DNA of 64,000 nt from Neisseriaceae bacterium JH1-16 (GCA_025989215.1 JAPDNP010000001.1:1253032-1317031), one strand, 5' to 3'; counted from the first letter of the stretch, positions 24,953-35,157 are shown. Notes: generated from the letters alone by a model not told the origin. Translations and numbers: made by a program.

Positions 24953-27900
24953 ATGAAGCCACTCCACCCTTTCCTGACCGGGGCGGCACTCGCCCTGTGC
25001 GGCAACCTCGCGATGGCGGCCATCGCCTTCAGCCCTCAAGGCGAGGTGCGCGCGCCGAGCCAGGTGCGCATCAGCTTCGACAGCGCGATGATCCGCCTGG
25101 GCAATACCGATGCCCCGCCGCCGCTGCAATGGTCGTGCGCGCTACAGGGCAAGGGACACTGGGTCGACGACAAGACCTGGGTGCTCGACCTGAAAGACCC
25201 GCCTTCGGCCAACACCAGTTGCCGATTCACCGTCAAACCGGGCTTGAAGAACCTGCAGGGCGAGGCGCTGCCAGCAGCCAGCTACGCCTTCAGCACCGGC
25301 GCGCCGGCCATCCTGAAGAGCTGGCCGGAGGACGACGAACAGATCGAGGAAGACCAGGCCTTCGTGCTGCGCGTCAACGCCCGGCTCAACGCCCTGCCCG
25401 GCCTGTATTGCCAGTCGGCCAGCCTGCCCGAGCGCATTCCGACCACGCCGCTATCCGCCACCGAGCGCCAGACCCTGCTGAAGCATCTGGACCTGCTCAA
25501 GGAAGCCGACCACGTGCTGACGGTGCGCTGCGGCCAGCGCCTGCCGCCGGACAGCAAACTGACCCTGGTCAACCCGCGTCGCGGCAGCGCGCCGGAAAAG
25601 ATCGAATACAAGGTGCGCCCACCGTTCACCGCCACACTCAGCTGCAGCCGCCAGAGCGCCCGCGGCGCCTGCACCCCGTTCAAGCCGCTGGTACTGAGTT
25701 TCTCCAGCCCGGTGCCGGCCAAGCTGGCCGCTGCGGTGCGGCTGAAGGTCTCCGGCGTCGAGCGCCAGCCCACCCCGCAGGGGAGTGACAACCGCGGCAA
25801 GCCGGTGGACAGCGTCAGCTTCGCCGCGCCGTTCCCGCCGCGCGAATCGGCCATCCTGAGCCTGCCTTCTGACTTCAAGGACGAGATCGGGCGCCCTCTG
25901 ACCAATGCCGGCAAGTTTCCGCTGACCATTCCGCTGGCCGACTTCCCGCCGCTGGCCAAGTTCGCCGCCGCACCGTTCGGCATCATCGAAGCCGGCCCGG
26001 ACGCAGCGCTGCCGATCACGCTGCGCGGCGTCGAGGCGGCGCTGCCGATCAAGGCAATCCAGCTGGGTGGCCAGAGCCTGCGCGTCACCGACGACAAGCA
26101 GATGCAGGCGTGGCTCGCCAAGGTATCGCGCTATCACGAGAGCAATATCGAGGTCAGCAAAGGCAAGACGGTGGAGAGCCGCCGCCTGTCGCTGCTCAAT
26201 GGTGACAAGGGTGCCAAGACGCTGAGCCTGCCGACCCAGCCCGATGCCAAGGGCCACTGGCCATTCGAGGTGGTGGGCATCCCGCTGCCGCAGCCGGGCC
26301 TGTACATCGTCGAGGTGTCGTCGAAGCTGCTCGGCAAGTCGCTATTGGGCGGCAACACGCCGATGTATGTGCGCACCGCCGCGCTGGTCACCAATATGGC
26401 GGTGCACTTCAAGCGCTCGCCGGAAAACGCCGCGGTGTGGGTCACCAGCCTGGACCGCGGCCGCCCGGTGCCGAATGCCGAGGTCAATGTCTACGACTGC
26501 CGCGGCAAGGCACTGTGGCAGGGCCGCACCGACGCGCAGGGCACCGCGCGCATCGCCAGCCGGCTGGACGACGGCGGCTGCGACGGCGACGAGCTGTCAG
26601 GCCTCTTCGTCACCGCCCGCAGCAAGGACGCCGCCGGACGCGAGGACGTGTCGTTCGTGCGCTCCAGCTGGAACCGCGGCATCGAGACCTGGCGCTTCCC
26701 CTTCCCGACCAGCTACGGCGACCGCCCGTCCATCCTGGCCCACTCGGTGATGGACCGCACCCTGCTGCGCCCGGGCGAGACGGTGTCGATGAAGCACTTC
26801 CTGCGCGTGCAGAACGCCCAGGGCCTGGCGCTGTTGAAGGCCAACCAGTTGCCCGAGCAGGTGCGGCTGGTGCACGAGGGCAGCAACGACGAGTACACGC
26901 TACCGCTGACCTGGCGCCAGGGGCGCTATGCCGAATCGAGCTTCGCGCTGCCGGTCGCCGCCAAGCTCGGCGAATACAGCGTCTACCTGGAACGCAAGGG
27001 CAAGCGCGCCAACGGCGACAGCGACCAGCCGGCTAGCCCCGAGCTCGACGGCTACTCGCTGCAAAGCGGCGGCTTCCGCGTCGAACAGTTCCGCCTGCCG
27101 ACCATGACCGGCCGCATCAGCGCCGCGCCCGGTGCCGGCATCGCGCCGAAGGAGCTGCCGCTGAACGTGTCGCTGGCCTGGGGCAACGGCGGTCCGGCCA
27201 AGGGCTGGCCGGTCGAGGTCAGTGCCATGCTGGAGCAAAGCTACGCGAGCCCCAAGGGCTACGAGCGCTTCAGCTTCTCGCCGCCGGAGAAACCGAACAG
27301 CGATGAGCCCAACGCGCTCGACGGCAAAGTGGTGCTCGACAAGGCCGCGCTGAAGCTGGACGACAACGGCAACGGCAAGACCACCATCAAGGACCTGCCC
27401 AAGCTCGACCGCCGCTACGACCTGGTCAGCGAGGTGGCCTACCGCGACCCGAACGGCGAGGTACAGACGCTGTCGCGGCGCATCCCGCTGCTGCCGGCCG
27501 GCGTGCTGCTCGGCATCGACGTGGAAAGCTGGGTGTCGGTTGGCCGAACGCTGAACCTGAAGACGGTGCTGCTGGATCTCGCCGGCAAGCCGCTCGCCAA
27601 CAGGGCGGTGACGGTGAAGATGGTCGAGCACCGCTACCTGTCCACCCGCAAGCGCCTGGTCGGCGGCTTCTACGCCTGGGAGCATGACGAGGAAACCACC
27701 GCCCGCGGTCAGCTGTGCGAAGGAAAGACCGATGCACGCGGCCTGCTGTTGTGCGACGTGGCGCTGAAGGACGAAGGCAATATGGAGCTGATCGCCGAAG
27801 CGCGCGACGACAAGGGCAACACCGTGCAAGTGGCCCAAAGCGTGTGGGTGAGCCGCCATGACGAGCTGTGGTTCGACGTCGACAACAACGACCGCATCGA

Positions 27901-30637
27901 CGTGCTGCCGGAGAAGACCAGCTACGCGCCGGGCGAGACCGCGCGGCTGCAGGTACGCATGCCGTTCCGCAAGGCCACCGCCTGGGTGGCTGTCGAGCGC
28001 GAGGGCATTGTCGACACCCGCGTGGTCGAGATCGAGGGCAAGCACCCAGTGGTCGAGGTGAAGATCGAGCCCAACTGGACGCCGAACGTCTACGTGTCGG
28101 TGCTGGCGGTGCGCGGCCGGCTCCGTGAGGTACCGTGGTATTCGTTCTTCACCTGGGGCTGGAAGAGCCCGCTCGACTGGTGGGACGCCTACTGGAACGA
28201 GGGCAACGACTATGTCGCGCCGACCGCGCTGGTCGACCTGTCGCGCCCAGCGTTCAAGTACGGCATCGCCGAGCTGAAGGTCGACGACAAGGCCAACCGC
28301 CTGCAGGTCGATGTCGCCCCGGAGCGCGCCAAGTACGGCATCCGCGAGACCGCCAAGGTTCAGATCAAGGTGCGCCTGCCCGACGGCAAGCCGGCTCCAG
28401 CCGGCACCGAGGTGGCCTTCGCCGCGGTGGACGAGGCGCTGCTGGAGCTGCAGCCCAACCGCAGCTGGGAGCTGCTCGAGGCGATGCAGGAGCGTCACAG
28501 CTACGCGGTGGACACCGCCACCGCCCAGCTCGAGGTGGTCGGCAAGCGCCACTACGGCCGCAAGGCGCTGCCACCCGGTGGCGGGGGCGGCAAGGCGCCG
28601 ACCCGCGAGCTGCTCGACACCCTGCTGACCTGGCAGCCACGCGTGGTGCTCGGCGCCGGCGGCACCGCCACCGTGTCGGTGCCGATCAACGACTCCCTCA
28701 CCCGCTTCCGCCTGGTGGCGGTGGCCGACTACGGCCGCCAGGCCTTCGGCACCGGCAGCGCCACCATCACCGTCAGCCAGGACCTGCAGCTGACCTCGGC
28801 CGTGCCGCCGCTGGTGCGCGAGGGCGACCAGCTGTCCGCCGCGGTGATGCTGCGCAACGGCAGCGACCGCAGCATGTCCGTCAACGTCAGCGCCGCCGCA
28901 CCGGGTCTGCCGGCGCTCGCCCCGATCACGCTGACGCTGCCGGCAGGCGAGGCGCGCGAGGCACGATGGCCGATCACCGTGCCGACTGGCCATGCGGAGC
29001 TGGCCTGGACCTTCGCCGTGCACGAACTGAAGGGCAAGGCCGCCGACAAGCTGGCGATCAAGCAGCAGGTGGAACCGGCGGTGCCGGTGACGGTGCAGCA
29101 GGCCACGCTGGTACGGCTGGAGCCGAGCCAGAGCATCCCGGTCAGCCTGCCCGCCGATGCGCTGCCCGGCCGCGGCGGCATCCGCGTCAGCCTGCAGGCC
29201 AAGCTCGGCGACGATCTGCCGAGCGTGCGCCGTTGGTTCGAGGCATACCCGTATTTGTGCCTGGAGCAGCGCACCTCGGTGGCGCTGGGCCTGCACGACA
29301 CTGCGCGCTGGAACAAGCTGATGGCCGAGCTGCCGCTCTATCTCGACAGCAATGGCCTCGCCGCCTACTTCCCGCTCGGCGAGGACGCCGGCGATCGCGG
29401 CAGCGACGTGCTGACCAGCTACTTCCTGGCCGTGGCGCAGGAAGCCGGCCAGACGCTGCCGGAGCCGGCGCGCACCCGCCTGCTCGACGGCCTGACCGCC
29501 TTCGTCGAGGGCCGCATCAAGCGCGAACTGCCGCTGTCGCGCCAGGACCTGTACGCGCGCCGCCTGGCTGCAATGGAAACGCTGGCCCGCTACGGCCGCT
29601 TCGCGCCGCGCATGCTGGACGTGCTGAATTTCCAACCTCAATCATGGAGCACCGCGATGCTGATCGACTGGGTCAGCCTGCTCAACCGCGTGCCGGCCAT
29701 CCCCAACCGCGCCGCCAGGTTGGCCGAAGCGAGCAATCTGCTGCGCAGCCGGCTCACCTACCAGGGCACCCGCTTGTCCTTCAGCACCGAGCGAGACGAC
29801 GGCGCCTGGTGGCTGATGGGCAACGGCGACGTCAACGCCGCGCGGCTGTTGCTGGCGGCGCACGCCCTGCCCGACTGGCGTGCCGACCTGCCACGCTTGT
29901 TGACCGGCCTGTTGGGCCGCCAGGACAAGGGCCACTGGCAGACCACCACCGCCAACCTGTGGGGCACGCTGGCGGTCGCGCAGTTCTCGCGCCAGTTCGA
30001 GAGCGTGCCGGTCAGCGGCAACACCAGCGTCTCGCTCGGCGAGCAGCGCAAGAGCATCACCTGGCAGGGTGACAAGAGCGCCGCGCTGCCGCTGCTGCCG
30101 TGGCCGGCTTCCGGCAACGGCACGCTGCAGCTGAACCACCAGGGCAGCGGCGCGCCGTGGGCCACGGTGCAGGCCGAAGCAGCGGTGAAGCTGCACGCGC
30201 CGCGTTCGGCCGGCTACACAGTGAAGAAGACCCTTACCCCGGTCAGCCAGAAAACCGCCGGCCAATACCAGCCGGGCGACGTGGTGGAGGTGACGCTGGA
30301 CGTGGATGCCCAGGCCGAGATGAGCTGGGTGGTGGTCGACGACCCGATCCCGGCCGGCGCCAGCCTGCTCGGCAGCGGCCTCGGCCGCGACTCGGCCATC
30401 GCCAATGCGGGCCAAGCACGCGACAACGACGAGGCCGACTATGTCGAGCGGCGCTTCTCGGGTTACCGCGCCTACTACAGCTATGTGCCGCGCGGCCACC
30501 TGAAGCTGCAGTACCGCATGCGCCTGAACAACCCGGGCAGCTTCCAGCTACCGCCGACCCGGGTCGAGGCGCTGTACGCCCCGGGCGTGTTCGGCCAACT
30601 GCCCAACCCGGTGTTCAAGGTGATCGATGGCAAGTGA
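24953..30637 (+). CDS. bacterial alpha-2-macroglobulin (periplasmic protease-trapping protein)
   Basis: About 1894 residues from ATG 24953 (AAGGA eight bases upstream; ATG 24935 would add six). A signal sequence (LTGAALALCGNLAMAA) is followed by macroglobulin-like domains and the A2M/MG10 core ('GILVDTxxxx'-type strands around 'KYGIRETAKVQIKVRLPDGK'). The thioester motif CLEQ (in 'YPYLCLEQRTSVALGL', about residue 1436) is intact. Bacterial A2Ms trap foreign proteases through the thioester and act with the adjacent PBP1C in envelope defence and repair. The pbpC start overlaps its 3' end by 11 bases. Unlike E. coli YfhM, no ideal lipobox is seen (ALALC only). 9-mer repeats lie at 25204, 27540, 29720 and 30590. 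Confidence 0.95.
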   Translation: MKPLHPFLTGAALALCGNLAMAAIAFSPQGEVRAPSQVRISFDSAMIRLGNTDAPPPLQWSCALQGKGHWVDDKTWVLDLKDPPSANTSCRFTVKPGLKNLQGEALPAASYAFSTGAPAILKSWPEDDEQIEEDQAFVLRVNARLNALPGLYCQSASLPERIPTTPLSATERQTLLKHLDLLKEADHVLTVRCGQRLPPDSKLTLVNPRRGSAPEKIEYKVRPPFTATLSCSRQSARGACTPFKPLVLSFSSPVPAKLAAAVRLKVSGVERQPTPQGSDNRGKPVDSVSFAAPFPPRESAILSLPSDFKDEIGRPLTNAGKFPLTIPLADFPPLAKFAAAPFGIIEAGPDAALPITLRGVEAALPIKAIQLGGQSLRVTDDKQMQAWLAKVSRYHESNIEVSKGKTVESRRLSLLNGDKGAKTLSLPTQPDAKGHWPFEVVGIPLPQPGLYIVEVSSKLLGKSLLGGNTPMYVRTAALVTNMAVHFKRSPENAAVWVTSLDRGRPVPNAEVNVYDCRGKALWQGRTDAQGTARIASRLDDGGCDGDELSGLFVTARSKDAAGREDVSFVRSSWNRGIETWRFPFPTSYGDRPSILAHSVMDRTLLRPGETVSMKHFLRVQNAQGLALLKANQLPEQVRLVHEGSNDEYTLPLTWRQGRYAESSFALPVAAKLGEYSVYLERKGKRANGDSDQPASPELDGYSLQSGGFRVEQFRLPTMTGRISAAPGAGIAPKELPLNVSLAWGNGGPAKGWPVEVSAMLEQSYASPKGYERFSFSPPEKPNSDEPNALDGKVVLDKAALKLDDNGNGKTTIKDLPKLDRRYDLVSEVAYRDPNGEVQTLSRRIPLLPAGVLLGIDVESWVSVGRTLNLKTVLLDLAGKPLANRAVTVKMVEHRYLSTRKRLVGGFYAWEHDEETTARGQLCEGKTDARGLLLCDVALKDEGNMELIAEARDDKGNTVQVAQSVWVSRHDELWFDVDNNDRIDVLPEKTSYAPGETARLQVRMPFRKATAWVAVEREGIVDTRVVEIEGKHPVVEVKIEPNWTPNVYVSVLAVRGRLREVPWYSFFTWGWKSPLDWWDAYWNEGNDYVAPTALVDLSRPAFKYGIAELKVDDKANRLQVDVAPERAKYGIRETAKVQIKVRLPDGKPAPAGTEVAFAAVDEALLELQPNRSWELLEAMQERHSYAVDTATAQLEVVGKRHYGRKALPPGGGGGKAPTRELLDTLLTWQPRVVLGAGGTATVSVPINDSLTRFRLVAVADYGRQAFGTGSATITVSQDLQLTSAVPPLVREGDQLSAAVMLRNGSDRSMSVNVSAAAPGLPALAPITLTLPAGEAREARWPITVPTGHAELAWTFAVHELKGKAADKLAIKQQVEPAVPVTVQQATLVRLEPSQSIPVSLPADALPGRGGIRVSLQAKLGDDLPSVRRWFEAYPYLCLEQRTSVALGLHDTARWNKLMAELPLYLDSNGLAAYFPLGEDAGDRGSDVLTSYFLAVAQEAGQTLPEPARTRLLDGLTAFVEGRIKRELPLSRQDLYARRLAAMETLARYGRFAPRMLDVLNFQPQSWSTAMLIDWVSLLNRVPAIPNRAARLAEASNLLRSRLTYQGTRLSFSTERDDGAWWLMGNGDVNAARLLLAAHALPDWRADLPRLLTGLLGRQDKGHWQTTTANLWGTLAVAQFSRQFESVPVSGNTSVSLGEQRKSITWQGDKSAALPLLPWPASGNGTLQLNHQGSGAPWATVQAEAAVKLHAPRSAGYTVKKTLTPVSQKTAGQYQPGDVVEVTLDVDAQAEMSWVVVDDPIPAGASLLGSGLGRDSAIANAGQARDNDEADYVERRFSGYRAYYSYVPRGHLKLQYRMRLNNPGSFQLPPTRVEALYAPGVFGQLPNPVFKVIDGK

Positions 30638-32801
30638 TCGTTTGCGGCGCCGCTGCCGCCTGGCCCTGCTGCTCGCGGCCCTGCCGACGGCCAGCCACGC
30701 CCTGCCGAGCTTCGCCGAGGTGAAGGCGGCGTGGCGGCCGTCCGACGTGATCGTGCTCGACCGCTTCGGCCAACCCTTGCAGCGGGTGCGCGTCGACAAG
30801 AGCGCACGCCGGCTCGACTGGGTGACGCTGGCCGATACCTCGCCGGCGCTGCGTCAGGCGCTGGTGCTGTCCGAGGACAAGCGCTTCTACGAGCACAGCG
30901 GCGTGGACTGGAGCGGCGTGGCGGCGGCGGCCTGGGGCAATCTGTGGAACACCCGCACCCGCGGCGCCTCGACGCTGACCATGCAGCTGACCGGCCTGCT
31001 CGACGCCGATCTCAAGGCTGGCCGCGACGGCCGCAGCGTCTGGCAGAAGGTCGGCCAGAGCTGGTCGGCCACCTGGCTCGAAACCAACTGGACCAAGGCG
31101 CAGATTCTCGAGGCCTATCTCAATCGGGTGGGCTTTCGCGGAGAGCTGGTTGGCCTGTCGGCCCTGTCGGCCACGCTGTTCGGCAAGTTGCCCAGCGGCC
31201 TCGACAAGCAGGAATCGGCGATCGCCGTCGCGCTGATCCGCGCGCCCAATGCTGCGCCGGACCGGGTGGCCGAGCGCGCCTGCAAGATCCTGAAGGACAT
31301 GCAGAAAGGCCAGGCCGACTGCGCGGCGCTGGCCACCCGCACCCGCCAGGCGCTGGCGCGCAAGAACGCGCCCGACCCATTCTCGCCCGAGCTCGCCCCG
31401 CACTTCGCCCGCAAGCTGCTGGCCAATCAGAAGCTGGCTGCCGGCAGCCGCGTCACCAGCACACTCGACGCCAACCTGCAGCGCTTCGCCGTGCGCGTGC
31501 TGCGCCGCCAGCTTGCCGCCCTGAGCCAGCGCAATGTGCAGGACGGTGCGCTGGTGGTGCTGGACAACAAGAGCGGCGACATCCTGGCCTGGGTCGGCTC
31601 CAGCGGCCCGCTGTCGGCGGCCGGCGAGGTGGATGGCGTCACCGCACTGCGCCAGGCCGGCTCCACGCTGAAACCCTTCCTGTATCAACTGGCACTGGAA
31701 GGCCGCTGGCTGACCGCCGCCTCGCTGCTGGACGACAGCCCGCTCGACCTCAAGACCGCTTCGGGCCTGTACGCGCCGCAGAACTACGCCAAGGACTTCA
31801 AGGGTCTGGTGTCGGTACGCACCGCGCTGGCGTCGTCACTGAACGTGCCGGCGGTGCGCACCATCGAGATCGTGTCGCCGAGCAAGCTGCGCGACCGGCT
31901 GGTCGAGCTTGGCATGAGCAGCCTGGTCGAGGACGGCGACTACTACGGCTACAGCCTGGCGCTGGGCGCCGCCGACATCCGCCTGCTGGAGCTGGCCAAT
32001 GCCTACCGCGCGCTGGCCAACCAGGGCCTGTACGGCGCGCCGAACTGGACGCTGCCGGCACGCCCGAGCCCGCCGCAGCGCAAGCTCGATGCGGCCAGCA
32101 GCTTCATCATCGCCGACATCCTGTCCGACCGCACCGCGCGGGCACGCACCTTCGGGCTGGAGAGCGCACTGTCCACCCGCTACTGGAGCGCGGTGAAGAC
32201 CGGCACCAGCAAGGACATGCGCGACAACTGGGCGGTAGGTTTCTCGCGCCGCTACACGGTGGCGGTGTGGGTGGGCAACGCCAGCGGCGCGCCGATGTGG
32301 GACGTGTCGGGCATGCACGGAGCCGCACCGGTGTGGCAGGAGCTGCTCGACCACCTGCAGGAATCGCAGCCGTCCGCCCCGCCCGCCGCCCCGCCCGGCG
32401 TGGTGAAGAGTGCGGTGCGCTACGCCGGCAATATCGAGGCGCCGCGCCAGGAGTGGTTCCTGGCCGGAACCCAGCGCAGCGTGGTGGTGCCGGAGCGCGA
32501 CCGCCAGGCCAACCAGCCGGCCGGCATCGTCGCGCCGCTCGATGGCAGCCTGTTCGCGCTTGACCCGGACATCCCGCCTGCCAACCAGCGCATGATGCTG
32601 CGCGCCCACGGCGTGGCTAAGGCGCAATGGTGGATGGACGGCCGACTGCTCGGCCGCGGCGCCACGTTGGCCTGGTTCCCCTTCCCCGGTCGGCACAAGC
32701 TGGAGCTGCGCGACGAGACGAACAAGCGCATCGATCTCGTGGTGTTCACCGTACGCGGCGCCAGCGCCAACGGCGGCGGCCGGCCGCCTTCCCGTCCGTG
32801 A
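30627..32801 (+). CDS. pbpC: penicillin-binding protein 1C (bifunctional peptidoglycan synthase)
   Basis: 724 residues. The N-terminal signal-anchor (LALLLAALPTASHA) precedes the glycosyltransferase family 51 domain, with 'VLSEDKRFYEHSGVDWSGVA' and 'RGASTLTMQLTGLL'. The transpeptidase domain carries the active Ser in 'AGSTLKPFLY' (SxxK), 'SSLN' (SxN) and 'VKTGTSKDMRDNW' (KTG). The PBP1C-specific C-terminal beta domain is at about residues 650-720 ('AQWWMDGRLLGRGATLAWFP'). It polymerises and cross-links glycan. Linkage and overlap with the alpha-2-macroglobulin gene is the widely seen pair. The 9-mer repeat occurs at 30765-30773, and an exact 14-mer begins five bases after the stop. Confidence 0.96.
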   Translation: MASDRLRRRCRLALLLAALPTASHALPSFAEVKAAWRPSDVIVLDRFGQPLQRVRVDKSARRLDWVTLADTSPALRQALVLSEDKRFYEHSGVDWSGVAAAAWGNLWNTRTRGASTLTMQLTGLLDADLKAGRDGRSVWQKVGQSWSATWLETNWTKAQILEAYLNRVGFRGELVGLSALSATLFGKLPSGLDKQESAIAVALIRAPNAAPDRVAERACKILKDMQKGQADCAALATRTRQALARKNAPDPFSPELAPHFARKLLANQKLAAGSRVTSTLDANLQRFAVRVLRRQLAALSQRNVQDGALVVLDNKSGDILAWVGSSGPLSAAGEVDGVTALRQAGSTLKPFLYQLALEGRWLTAASLLDDSPLDLKTASGLYAPQNYAKDFKGLVSVRTALASSLNVPAVRTIEIVSPSKLRDRLVELGMSSLVEDGDYYGYSLALGAADIRLLELANAYRALANQGLYGAPNWTLPARPSPPQRKLDAASSFIIADILSDRTARARTFGLESALSTRYWSAVKTGTSKDMRDNWAVGFSRRYTVAVWVGNASGAPMWDVSGMHGAAPVWQELLDHLQESQPSAPPAAPPGVVKSAVRYAGNIEAPRQEWFLAGTQRSVVVPERDRQANQPAGIVAPLDGSLFALDPDIPPANQRMMLRAHGVAKAQWWMDGRLLGRGATLAWFPFPGRHKLELRDETNKRIDLVVFTVRGASANGGGRPPSRP

Positions 32802-32805
32802 CGCC

Positions 32806-32819
32806 GTTCGGCCAACCTT
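32806..32819 (-). repeat. intergenic AAGGTTGGCCGAAC copy
   Basis: Exact 14-mer (reverse orientation) five bases after the pbpC stop codon. Confidence 0.8.
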
Positions 32820-32882
32820 GGGACACCGGCGCAGCGTCTATCCCGCGCGACCTGCCTTGGGCCGCTGAAAGGCTGCGCTAAG

Positions 32883-32913
32883 AAAAACCCGCCACAATAT
32901 CGGGGCGGGTTTG
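32883..32913. terminator. bidirectional terminator between pbpC and SDR genes
   Basis: AACCCGCC (32886-32893), ten-base loop, GGCGGGTT (32904-32911). The A-run on the left gives a U-run for the minus-strand SDR transcript. Confidence 0.8.
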
Positions 32914-32922
32914 GGCGAAGGC

Positions 32923-33753
32923 TCAGGCGGCGCGGCGCAGCACGGCGTCCAGCACCAGGCTAGGCAGCAGGCGCTTCAGGTACCAGAACACCTTGGTCGG
33001 CGTGGTGACTCGATAGCGCGCCCTCGGGCGGGTCGATTTCAGCGCCTTGATGCAGACAGCGAGGCAGGCTTCCGGGCCGAGGGTAAACGGCGCGGCGTCC
33101 CCCTCCTTCTTCAACCGGGCGAGCTGCTTCTGGTAGAGCTCGCGGTGCACGCTGTGTTCGAGATCGACGTTGGCGAGAAATTTTTCGAGCGCGTTGGGGC
33201 GGAAGCGGCTGCGGATCGGGCCGGGCTCGATCAGCGACACATGGATGCCGCTGCCGAACAGCTCCTGGCGCAGCGTGTCGCACAGGCCTTCCATCGCGTA
33301 TTTGCTGGCGTTGTAGGCGCCGCGCCACTTTATCGCGGCGAAGCCGAGGATGGAGCTGTTGAAGATGATCCGCCCGTGGCCCTGGGCGCGCATCACCGGC
33401 AGCACCTTGTTGGTCAGCTCCCAGGCGCCGAACAGGTTGGTTTCGAACTGGGCGCGCATCGCGGCGCGTGGTATATCCTCGGCGGCGCCGGGTTGGCCGA
33501 AGCCGGCATTGTTGAACAAGGCGTCGAGCCGGCCGCCGGTGCGGGCCAGCACTTCGGCCAAGGCCGCATCGATACTGGCACTGTCGTCGACGTCGAGTTG
33601 CAGCGCCTCGAGGCCGGCGGCGGCCAGGCGTTCCACGTCGGCCGGTTTGCGGCAGGTGGCGAACACCCGCCAGCCGCGTTGTGCTAGGCCCCGGGCCACG
33701 CATTCGCCAATGCCGCTGGAGCAGCCGGTGATCAGGATGGTTTGTTGCGTCAC
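32923..33753 (-). CDS. SDR family oxidoreductase
   Basis: 276 residues with the classical short-chain dehydrogenase features. These are the nucleotide loop 'ILITGCSSGIGECVARGLAQ' (TGxxxGIG), 'LFNNAG' (NNAG), the catalytic 'SSILG' Ser and 'YNASKYAMEGL' (YxxxK), with 'EPGPIRSRF' after it. The substrate and NAD(P) preference are not deducible, though the Arg after the first strand ('FATCRK') favours NADP. It is monocistronic with a terminator. It carries two 9-mer repeats (33493 and 33553). Confidence 0.92.
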   Translation of the reverse strand: MTQQTILITGCSSGIGECVARGLAQRGWRVFATCRKPADVERLAAAGLEALQLDVDDSASIDAALAEVLARTGGRLDALFNNAGFGQPGAAEDIPRAAMRAQFETNLFGAWELTNKVLPVMRAQGHGRIIFNSSILGFAAIKWRGAYNASKYAMEGLCDTLRQELFGSGIHVSLIEPGPIRSRFRPNALEKFLANVDLEHSVHRELYQKQLARLKKEGDAAPFTLGPEACLAVCIKALKSTRPRARYRVTTPTKVFWYLKRLLPSLVLDAVLRRAA

Positions 33754-34046
33754 GCGTTAAACCCTATTGAGGTGGAATCGTCGGCTAGCACCGGTTGATG
33801 CAGCAGGTCATGAGCCGGTTCTTAGTTAAGCGGCCCGCACCCTAACACTGTCGGGCCGTCGTTGAAAACCGCCGTATTCAGCCGCCACGTGGGCGAGTCG
33901 GCCCAAAGCACAAAGCGAGCAATCGCGGGCACGGCACCCGAACCACGTCTATGACGTAATAATGAGGTTCGCGTGTCACCCGGCTCGACAATAACAGGCG
34001 CCCAGGGGCGCCATACCGTCATCATCAAACAGGGAGAGTGACAATA
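33754..34046. promoter_or_regulatory. terC leader and divergent promoter region with hairpins
   Basis: Two strong stems are present: CGGCCCG/CGGGCCG at 33831-33858 and GGCGCC-CAGG-GGCGCC at 33997-34012, the latter 34 bases before the terC start. TerC/Alx genes are often controlled by structured pH- or manganese-responsive leaders. I cannot match these stems to the yybP-ykoY consensus. Confidence 0.4.
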
Positions 34047-35027
34047 ATGCAGGAATCCTTGCCGTCCGTGGGTAGCCCACTGTTCTACGGCGTGTTCTTC
34101 GTGGCCGTGCTGGTCATGCTGGCGATCGATATCGTCGCGCTCAACAAGAAAGGTTCGCACAAGGTCAGCGCCAAGGAAGTGCTGGGCTGGTCGCTGGTAT
34201 GGATCGCCGTGTCGATGGCGTTTGCCGGCTGGCTGTACTGGACGCTGGCCGGCAACCCGGCCTACGGCCCGGCGGTGGCCGAAGACAAGGCGCTGGAATT
34301 CTTCACCGGTTATGTGATCGAGAAGGCGCTGGCGGTCGACAATATCTTCGTGTTCCTGATGATTTTCGCCTTCTTCAAGGTGCCGGTCGAATACCAGCGC
34401 CGCGTGCTGCTGTACGGCGTATTCGGCGCCATCGTGCTGCGCGCGCTGATGGTCGGCGTCGGCGCGATCCTGGTCTCGCAGTTCGCCTGGATTCTCTACG
34501 TGTTCGGCGCCTTCCTGGTCTTCACCGGTATCAAGATGATGATGCCGGAAAAAGACGAACAGGCCGATCTCGCGGACAATCCGATCCTGCGCTTCGTGCG
34601 CGGTCACATGCGCGTCACCGACGAGCTGCACGGCGAGAAGTTCTTCGTGGTGAAGAACGGCCTGCGCTACGCCACGCCGATGTTCCTGGTGCTGGTGATG
34701 ATCGAGCTGTCCGACGTGATCTTCGCGGTGGACAGCATCCCGGCGATCTTCGCGGTGACCACCGACCCGTTCATCGTGCTCACCTCGAACATTTTCGCCA
34801 TTCTCGGCCTGCGCGCGATGTACTTCCTGCTGGCCGACGTGGCCGAGCGCTTCCACCTGCTCAAGTACGGTCTGGCCATCGTTCTGACCTTCATCGGCGT
34901 AAAGATGCTTATCATGAAATTTGTGCACATTCCGGTGGCGATCTCGTTGAGCGTGGTGTTCGCGGTGCTGATCGGTTCGGTGATCGCTTCGATGCTGTTG
35001 CCGAAAAAAGCCGCGGCGCAAGCGTGA
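34047..35027 (+). CDS. TerC family membrane protein (Alx-like)
   Basis: 326 residues with about nine membrane segments. Family signatures are '[20 protein letters not shown]' and '[20 protein letters not shown]', each with the buried Asp of 'AVDN' and 'AVDS' that defines TerC proteins. The size and the central charged loop ('[20 protein letters not shown]') fit the Alx/YgjT branch, thought to export manganese or respond to alkaline pH, rather than tellurite-operon TerC. The start at 34047 follows GGGAG nine bases upstream. The leader has strong hairpins. It is monocistronic. Confidence 0.92.
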   Translation: MQESLPSVGSPLFYGVFFVAVLVMLAIDIVALNKKGSHKVSAKEVLGWSLVWIAVSMAFAGWLYWTLAGNPAYGPAVAEDKALEFFTGYVIEKALAVDNIFVFLMIFAFFKVPVEYQRRVLLYGVFGAIVLRALMVGVGAILVSQFAWILYVFGAFLVFTGIKMMMPEKDEQADLADNPILRFVRGHMRVTDELHGEKFFVVKNGLRYATPMFLVLVMIELSDVIFAVDSIPAIFAVTTDPFIVLTSNIFAILGLRAMYFLLADVAERFHLLKYGLAIVLTFIGVKMLIMKFVHIPVAISLSVVFAVLIGSVIASMLLPKKAAAQA

Positions 35028-35047
35028 TCGAAGCTAGGGCATGACGG

Positions 35048-35069
35048 ACCGGGCACGATGCCCGGTCTT
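35048..35069 (+). terminator. hairpin after terC-like gene
   Basis: ACCGGGC (35048-35054), five-base loop, GCCCGGT (35060-35066), then CTTGTC. The short U content makes it a modest terminator. Confidence 0.6.
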
Positions 35070-35157
35070 GTCATGCCTTTTGGCTCGCTGGCAGGCGCCC
35101 GGCAAAACGCCTAGAATGGCCGCCATCTGAATGCCTGCAAGACATGAAGGACGACTC

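Noticed and set aside
24900-29641. Very long antisense frames opposite the alpha-2-macroglobulin, valS, dxs and nfeD genes
   Set aside because: They mirror GC-rich codons of clearly conserved genes, show His/Gln/Arg-rich low-complexity products with no domain, and lack ribosome sites.
33754-34046. yybP-ykoY manganese riboswitch before the TerC gene
   Set aside because: The conserved core sequences of that riboswitch are not found; only generic hairpins are present.
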